The position numbers were made by a program, and so were the translations under genes. DNA of 6,763 nt from Verrucomicrobiota bacterium. Its GTDB lineage: Bacteria > Verrucomicrobiota > Verrucomicrobiia > Chthoniobacterales > UBA10450. The notes beneath the pieces were generated by a model. The model was not told where the DNA came from. It saw nothing but the letters and a program-made list of their open reading frames with translations, and did no database searches. Of this stretch, positions 3,657-6,763 are shown in pieces. How positions within the stretch are numbered: the first letter of the stretch is position 1; every line of letters begins with the position of its first letter. The stretch lies in contig QHPN01000157.1 in the NCBI GenBank assembly GCA_003219115.1, positions 1 to 6,763 of the forward strand, in the 5' to 3' direction.

Positions 3657-6515
3657 GTGGCTCCGACCATGATCAGGGTAATCAGAATTTGTCGGAAGTG
3701 CGGCGCAAAGATCTTTTCCGACGCGCCGGAAGGTCTTTGCGCCAAATGTGTGCTGAAAATCGCGCTCGCGATGCCACCGGACGCAGCTGTAGCCGGAGCC
3801 GGCGACTCCGGCTGCGTGGAACAACCTGCAGGCGGAGATCGAGCATCAGCGTCACAAGACAAAACAACCGTGCACGCCGCTGAGTTGCTGGGAGAGCTGG
3901 GTGATTATGAACTGCTGGACGAAGTTGGTCGCGGCGGTCAGGGCGTGGTATTTCGCGCCCGGCAAAAGAGCCTTAACCGAATCGTTGCATTAAAAGTCAT
4001 TAGCCTTGGTCAGTGGGCGAGCAAGGCGCATCTCAAGCGTTTTCGCCTTGAAGCAGAAGCCGCGGCGCGTTTGGAGCATCCCGGCATCGTGCCGATTCAC
4101 GAAGTGGGCGAGCGCGACGGGTCTTGTTACTTCAGCATGAAGTTCGTCGAAGGTGGACAACTCGACGAAGTGGCCAGGCGCGAGCCGATACCGATTCGGC
4201 GCGCGGCGGAATTAATCGCGAAGATAGCTCGCACTATTCAGTACGCACATGAGCACGGAATTCTGCATCGCGACATTAAACCGGGAAACATTCTGCTCGA
4301 TGCAAAAGGCGAACCGCACCTCACTGACTTTGGACTCGCGCGGCTGGTGGAAACCGAGAGCACGATGACGCGCACGCTGGACGTTTTGGGGACACCTAGT
4401 TACATGGCGCCAGAGCAAGCAATGGGGAACAATGCGGCAGTCAGCAGCGTCACAGATATCTATGGACTTGGCGCAGTTCTCTACCAATTGCTGACGGGTC
4501 AGCCGCCCTTTGCCGGTGGAGCAACCTACGAGACGATCAAGTTATTGCTGGATACCGAGCCGCGGCAACCGCGCCAGTTGAATACGAAAGTCGATCGCGA
4601 TCTCAGCACGATCTGCCTCAAGTGCCTCGAGAAAGATCCAAAACGCCGTTATTCTTCCGCTCTCGCGCTGGCCGAAGATCTCGAACGTTGGCTCAGGCAC
4701 GAACCAATTCAGGCGCGACACACCGGCTTTATTGCCCGTGCCAGAAAATGGGTGCGGAGGAAACCAGCTATTGCCGCGTTGATTGGATCGCTGGTTGCTT
4801 TGGCAGCAGCCATGGGCTGGAATATCTGGAAGAGCGAAATAATCCGGCATCCGGTAACAACTGGAATCGCCGTGCTGCCGTTTGAAAACCTGAGCGACCA
4901 GAAAGAGAACGCGGCTTTTGCCGATGGCGTGCAGGACGACATCTTGACCAAGCTTGCGAAAATCGCCGACCTGAAAGTAATCAGCCGCACCAGCGTCATG
5001 CAGTATCGGGGCAGGCAGAATGCGCGGGAGATTGGTGATGCGCTGCGTGTTTCGCACGTATTGGAAGGGAGCGTACGCAGGGACGGAGCCAAGATTCATT
5101 TGAATGCGCAGTTGATTGACTCGCGCACTGACACTCACGTATGGGCGGAAGAGTACGATCGCGACCTGCGCGAAATGTTCGCAATCCAAAGCGAGATTGC
5201 GCAAAAAATCGCAGACCAACTTCACGCGAAAGTGTCGGCTTCTGAGAAACGGGCCATTGAAGGCAGGGCAACCGCTGACCTCACGGCCTTCGACCTCTAC
5301 ACTCGTGCCAAAAATATTCTTCTCGTGGTGCCCGATCGCACGAAAGCAGAATTACTGGAGGCGGTCAATCTGCTGAATCAGGCTGTTGCGCGTGATCCGT
5401 CATTTTTCGATGCCTACTGCCAGCTCGCTTACGCCCACGACTGGTTGTATTTCAGTGGCTATGATCATACATCCGCGCATTTGGCCTCTGCCGAGGCAGC
5501 CATTCAGACGGCGGCTCGACTTCGTCCAGACGCAGGTGAAACGCATTTCGCTCGTGCATTGAATCTTTACCGTGGATACCGCGATTATGAAGGGGGTCTC
5601 GCTGAACTGGAAGTTGCGCGCCAGAGCCTGCCCAATGATGCGCGGTTATTTGAGCTGAAGGGTTACATTCAGGGGCATCGGGGACAATGGGAAGAATCCA
5701 TCCCAAATCTCGAGCGCGCGGTTGAGCTCAACCCGCGCAACATGGAAACAAGGGCAGCGATTCTGAACAATTACACATTCTTGCGGCGCTATGCTGACCT
5801 AGAATCTGCGCTGGCCCGCACATTGGCCGTTTTTCCGAACGACATGCAGGCGCGGCTGTGGTATCCAGGCTTGGAATTTGCGGCAAAAGCCAACACCCGG
5901 CCGTTGCATCAAATGCTCGATTCAATTCGACCCACAAATCCCGCGGCCATGCCGGGCATCGTTGAGACCTGGTTCTTGTGCGCGGTGGCCGAGCGTGACG
6001 CCACTGCCGCAAAACATGCTTTAGATGCGGAGGGCGAAGAGCCAATCGAAGAGGACGGGCTTCTTTTTAGTCGCTCGTTCTTAGAAGGCCTTATCGCGCG
6101 CATGACAAATGACGAAGCCAAAGCACGGTCGGCTTTTGTTGCTGCACGCGCGGAGCAGGAGAAAATCGTCCAGGCCCAACCCAATGACAGCCGGGCATGG
6201 TGCGCGCTTGGTTTGACCGATGCTTATCTGGGGCGGAAAGAGGAAGCACTACGCGAAGGCCGGCGTGCAGTCGAGCTTCTTCCTCCGGAAAAAGATGCAC
6301 TGGATGGCGTCTGTATGGTGGAATGGTTGGGAGTAATCGCTGCCTGGGTTGGCGATAAAGATTTCGCCTTCGAACAACTGGAGAGAATCATTCGCCTCCC
6401 AAGCCCTCTCAGCTATGGCACGCTGAAACTAATGCCGTTCTGGGATCCTCTGCGCGGTGACCCGCGATTTGAGAAACTCCTCGAAGAAGCGAAGCAGCCG
6501 GTCGTGGTGAAATAG
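3618..6515 (+). CDS. Transmembrane Ser/Thr protein kinase with TolB-like and TPR domains
   Basis: Residue numbers assume ATG 3618. A Cys4 knuckle at 25-44 (CRKC...CAKC) resembles a zinc ribbon. The Hanks-type kinase domain spans ~97-360. It has the glycine loop GRGGQGVV (104-111), VAIK-type lysine K126, alpha-C glutamate E145, HRDIKPGN (D219, K221, N224), DFG (D237) and APE (264-266). All catalytic residues are present, so it should be active. Basic RARKWVRRKP precedes one membrane helix at ~384-401, placing the kinase inside the cell and the rest outside. Residues ~416-535 are a TolB-like domain (IAVLPFENLS, FADGVQDDI, VLEGSVRR, HVWAEEYDRDL), as in CadC-like and cyclase-associated regulators. 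Residues ~560-930 are TPR-like helices, for example YIQGHRGQWEESIPNLERAV. It probably senses an envelope ligand or protein and phosphorylates the sigma factor encoded 3 bp upstream; that link is inference. Starts at GTG 3657 or ATG 3669 are equally possible. Confidence 0.9.
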   Translation: MAKFYGVQRGSAGVAPTMIRVIRICRKCGAKIFSDAPEGLCAKCVLKIALAMPPDAAVAGAGDSGCVEQPAGGDRASASQDKTTVHAAELLGELGDYELLDEVGRGGQGVVFRARQKSLNRIVALKVISLGQWASKAHLKRFRLEAEAAARLEHPGIVPIHEVGERDGSCYFSMKFVEGGQLDEVARREPIPIRRAAELIAKIARTIQYAHEHGILHRDIKPGNILLDAKGEPHLTDFGLARLVETESTMTRTLDVLGTPSYMAPEQAMGNNAAVSSVTDIYGLGAVLYQLLTGQPPFAGGATYETIKLLLDTEPRQPRQLNTKVDRDLSTICLKCLEKDPKRRYSSALALAEDLERWLRHEPIQARHTGFIARARKWVRRKPAIAALIGSLVALAAAMGWNIWKSEIIRHPVTTGIAVLPFENLSDQKENAAFADGVQDDILTKLAKIADLKVISRTSVMQYRGRQNAREIGDALRVSHVLEGSVRRDGAKIHLNAQLIDSRTDTHVWAEEYDRDLREMFAIQSEIAQKIADQLHAKVSASEKRAIEGRATADLTAFDLYTRAKNILLVVPDRTKAELLEAVNLLNQAVARDPSFFDAYCQLAYAHDWLYFSGYDHTSAHLASAEAAIQTAARLRPDAGETHFARALNLYRGYRDYEGGLAELEVARQSLPNDARLFELKGYIQGHRGQWEESIPNLERAVELNPRNMETRAAILNNYTFLRRYADLESALARTLAVFPNDMQARLWYPGLEFAAKANTRPLHQMLDSIRPTNPAAMPGIVETWFLCAVAERDATAAKHALDAEGEEPIEEDGLLFSRSFLEGLIARMTNDEAKARSAFVAARAEQEKIVQAQPNDSRAWCALGLTDAYLGRKEEALREGRRAVELLPPEKDALDGVCMVEWLGVIAAWVGDKDFAFEQLERIIRLPSPLSYGTLKLMPFWDPLRGDPRFEKLLEEAKQPVVVK

Positions 6516-6518
6516 AGA

Positions 6519-6605
6519 GACCAATTTCACGAATTCACACGAACCAACTCCAACGGTTGGATTGATGCGGTCCCGAAGTTTGTGACCATTAGTGGAATTT
6601 GTGTC
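6519..6605. repeat. Imperfect inverted repeat just after the kinase stop
   Basis: The left arm is 6519-6534 (gaccaatttcacgaat). The right arm, 6588-6605 (attagtggaatttgtgtc), reads gacacaaattccactaat on the other strand. They match well with small gaps. Between them lies a tight palindrome, tccaac-g-gttgga (6549-6561). Motifs of the type 'cacgaattcacacgaa' look like members of an intergenic repeat family. No T run follows, so a terminator role for the kinase gene is only a possibility. Confidence 0.4.
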
Positions 6606-6680
6606 TGTCGTCCTTGTTTAATTCTGGGAGATCCGTGACATCGGCGTAATCCGCGATTGTCCGAAGTTCCGAAACTTTCC

Positions 6681-6763
6681 GCGTAACGCACCGCAAAATT
6701 TTACGCAGTACCTGGGTGAACGGCTAGAAATGAATTCTCGCGGTGAGAATTCAAAGAAGGCCA
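6681..6763 (+). repeat. Dispersed upstream repeat, copy B (long form, reaches the window edge)
   Basis: The core at 6681-6711 is gcgtaacg-N18-agtac. It is followed by gtgaacggctagaaatga (6716-6733) and tcaaagaaggcca (6751-6763), in the same order and nearly the same spacing as copy A at 2013-2097. The total length differs by only 2 bp. The core here has a perfect 6-bp inverted repeat, GCGTAA (6681-6686) with TTACGC (6701-6706). In copy A the block ends 35 bp before a start codon, so a gene probably begins just past this window. Confidence 0.75.
6731..6753. promoter_or_regulatory. Perfect 9-bp palindrome within copy B
   Basis: Bases 6731-6739 (tgaattctc) and 6745-6753 (gagaattca) are exact reverse complements separated by gcggt. 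In copy A the matching stretch (2063-2087) keeps only the outer tgat/atca pairs. The site could be a dimeric operator or an RNA hairpin in the leader of the next gene. No terminator-type T run follows. Confidence 0.45.

Noticed and set aside
4542..5225. 227-codon antisense open frame opposite the kinase gene
   Set aside because: The opposite strand encodes well-conserved kinase and TolB-like motifs throughout, and the antisense product shows no domain.
2009..6763. Composite transposon bounded by the direct repeats at 2013-2097 and 6681-6763
   Set aside because: No transposase or integrase lies between them, the flanks show no target duplication, and a third copy sits in the middle at a gene junction.

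Overview
The window holds four protein-coding genes, all on the + strand. The combination suggests a soil Verrucomicrobiota genome, probably Spartobacteria (Chthoniobacterales-like): a kelch-array secreted protein ending in duplicated 'RALGPTL ... NDNWG ... PGNYTA' domains, a small secreted protein with a 'GSYTV..DCTGTL' motif, and an ECF-type sigma factor directly followed by a Hanks-type kinase with a TolB-like/TPR tail. This placement is inference from protein style. Acidobacteriota or Planctomycetota relatives cannot be excluded.

Layout. Bases 1-1675 are the 3' part of a gene for a kelch/beta-propeller protein, whose start lies outside the window. Bases 1676-2132 are non-coding: a plausible intrinsic terminator (1713-1747), a run of three adjacent hairpins (1793-1902), and an 85-bp repeat (2013-2097) that leads into the next gene. 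Bases 2133-2618 encode a 161-residue secreted protein of unknown function, followed by a strong hairpin (2665-2693). Bases 2844-3614 encode the sigma factor, with interleaved inverted repeats just upstream. Bases 3618-6515 encode a 965-residue kinase with, in order, a Cys4 knuckle, a kinase domain, a membrane helix, a TolB-like domain and TPRs. Bases 6516-6763 are non-coding and end in a second long copy of the 85-bp repeat, cut by the window edge.

How the parts may work together. Sigma factor and kinase are 3 bp apart and almost certainly co-transcribed. The kinase has all the catalytic motifs of an active enzyme. Its single membrane helix should leave the kinase in the cytoplasm and the TolB/TPR part outside. 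The natural reading is a one-component envelope sensor that controls its partner sigma factor by phosphorylation, with no visible anti-sigma factor.

The most interesting unexplained signal is a 31-bp element (GCGTAACG, 18 bp, AGTAC). It occurs three times: before the small secreted gene, across the sigma/kinase junction, and at the end of the window. Its fixed spacing and conserved ends look like a two-box promoter, possibly for this sigma factor, but a dispersed repeat family is also possible.
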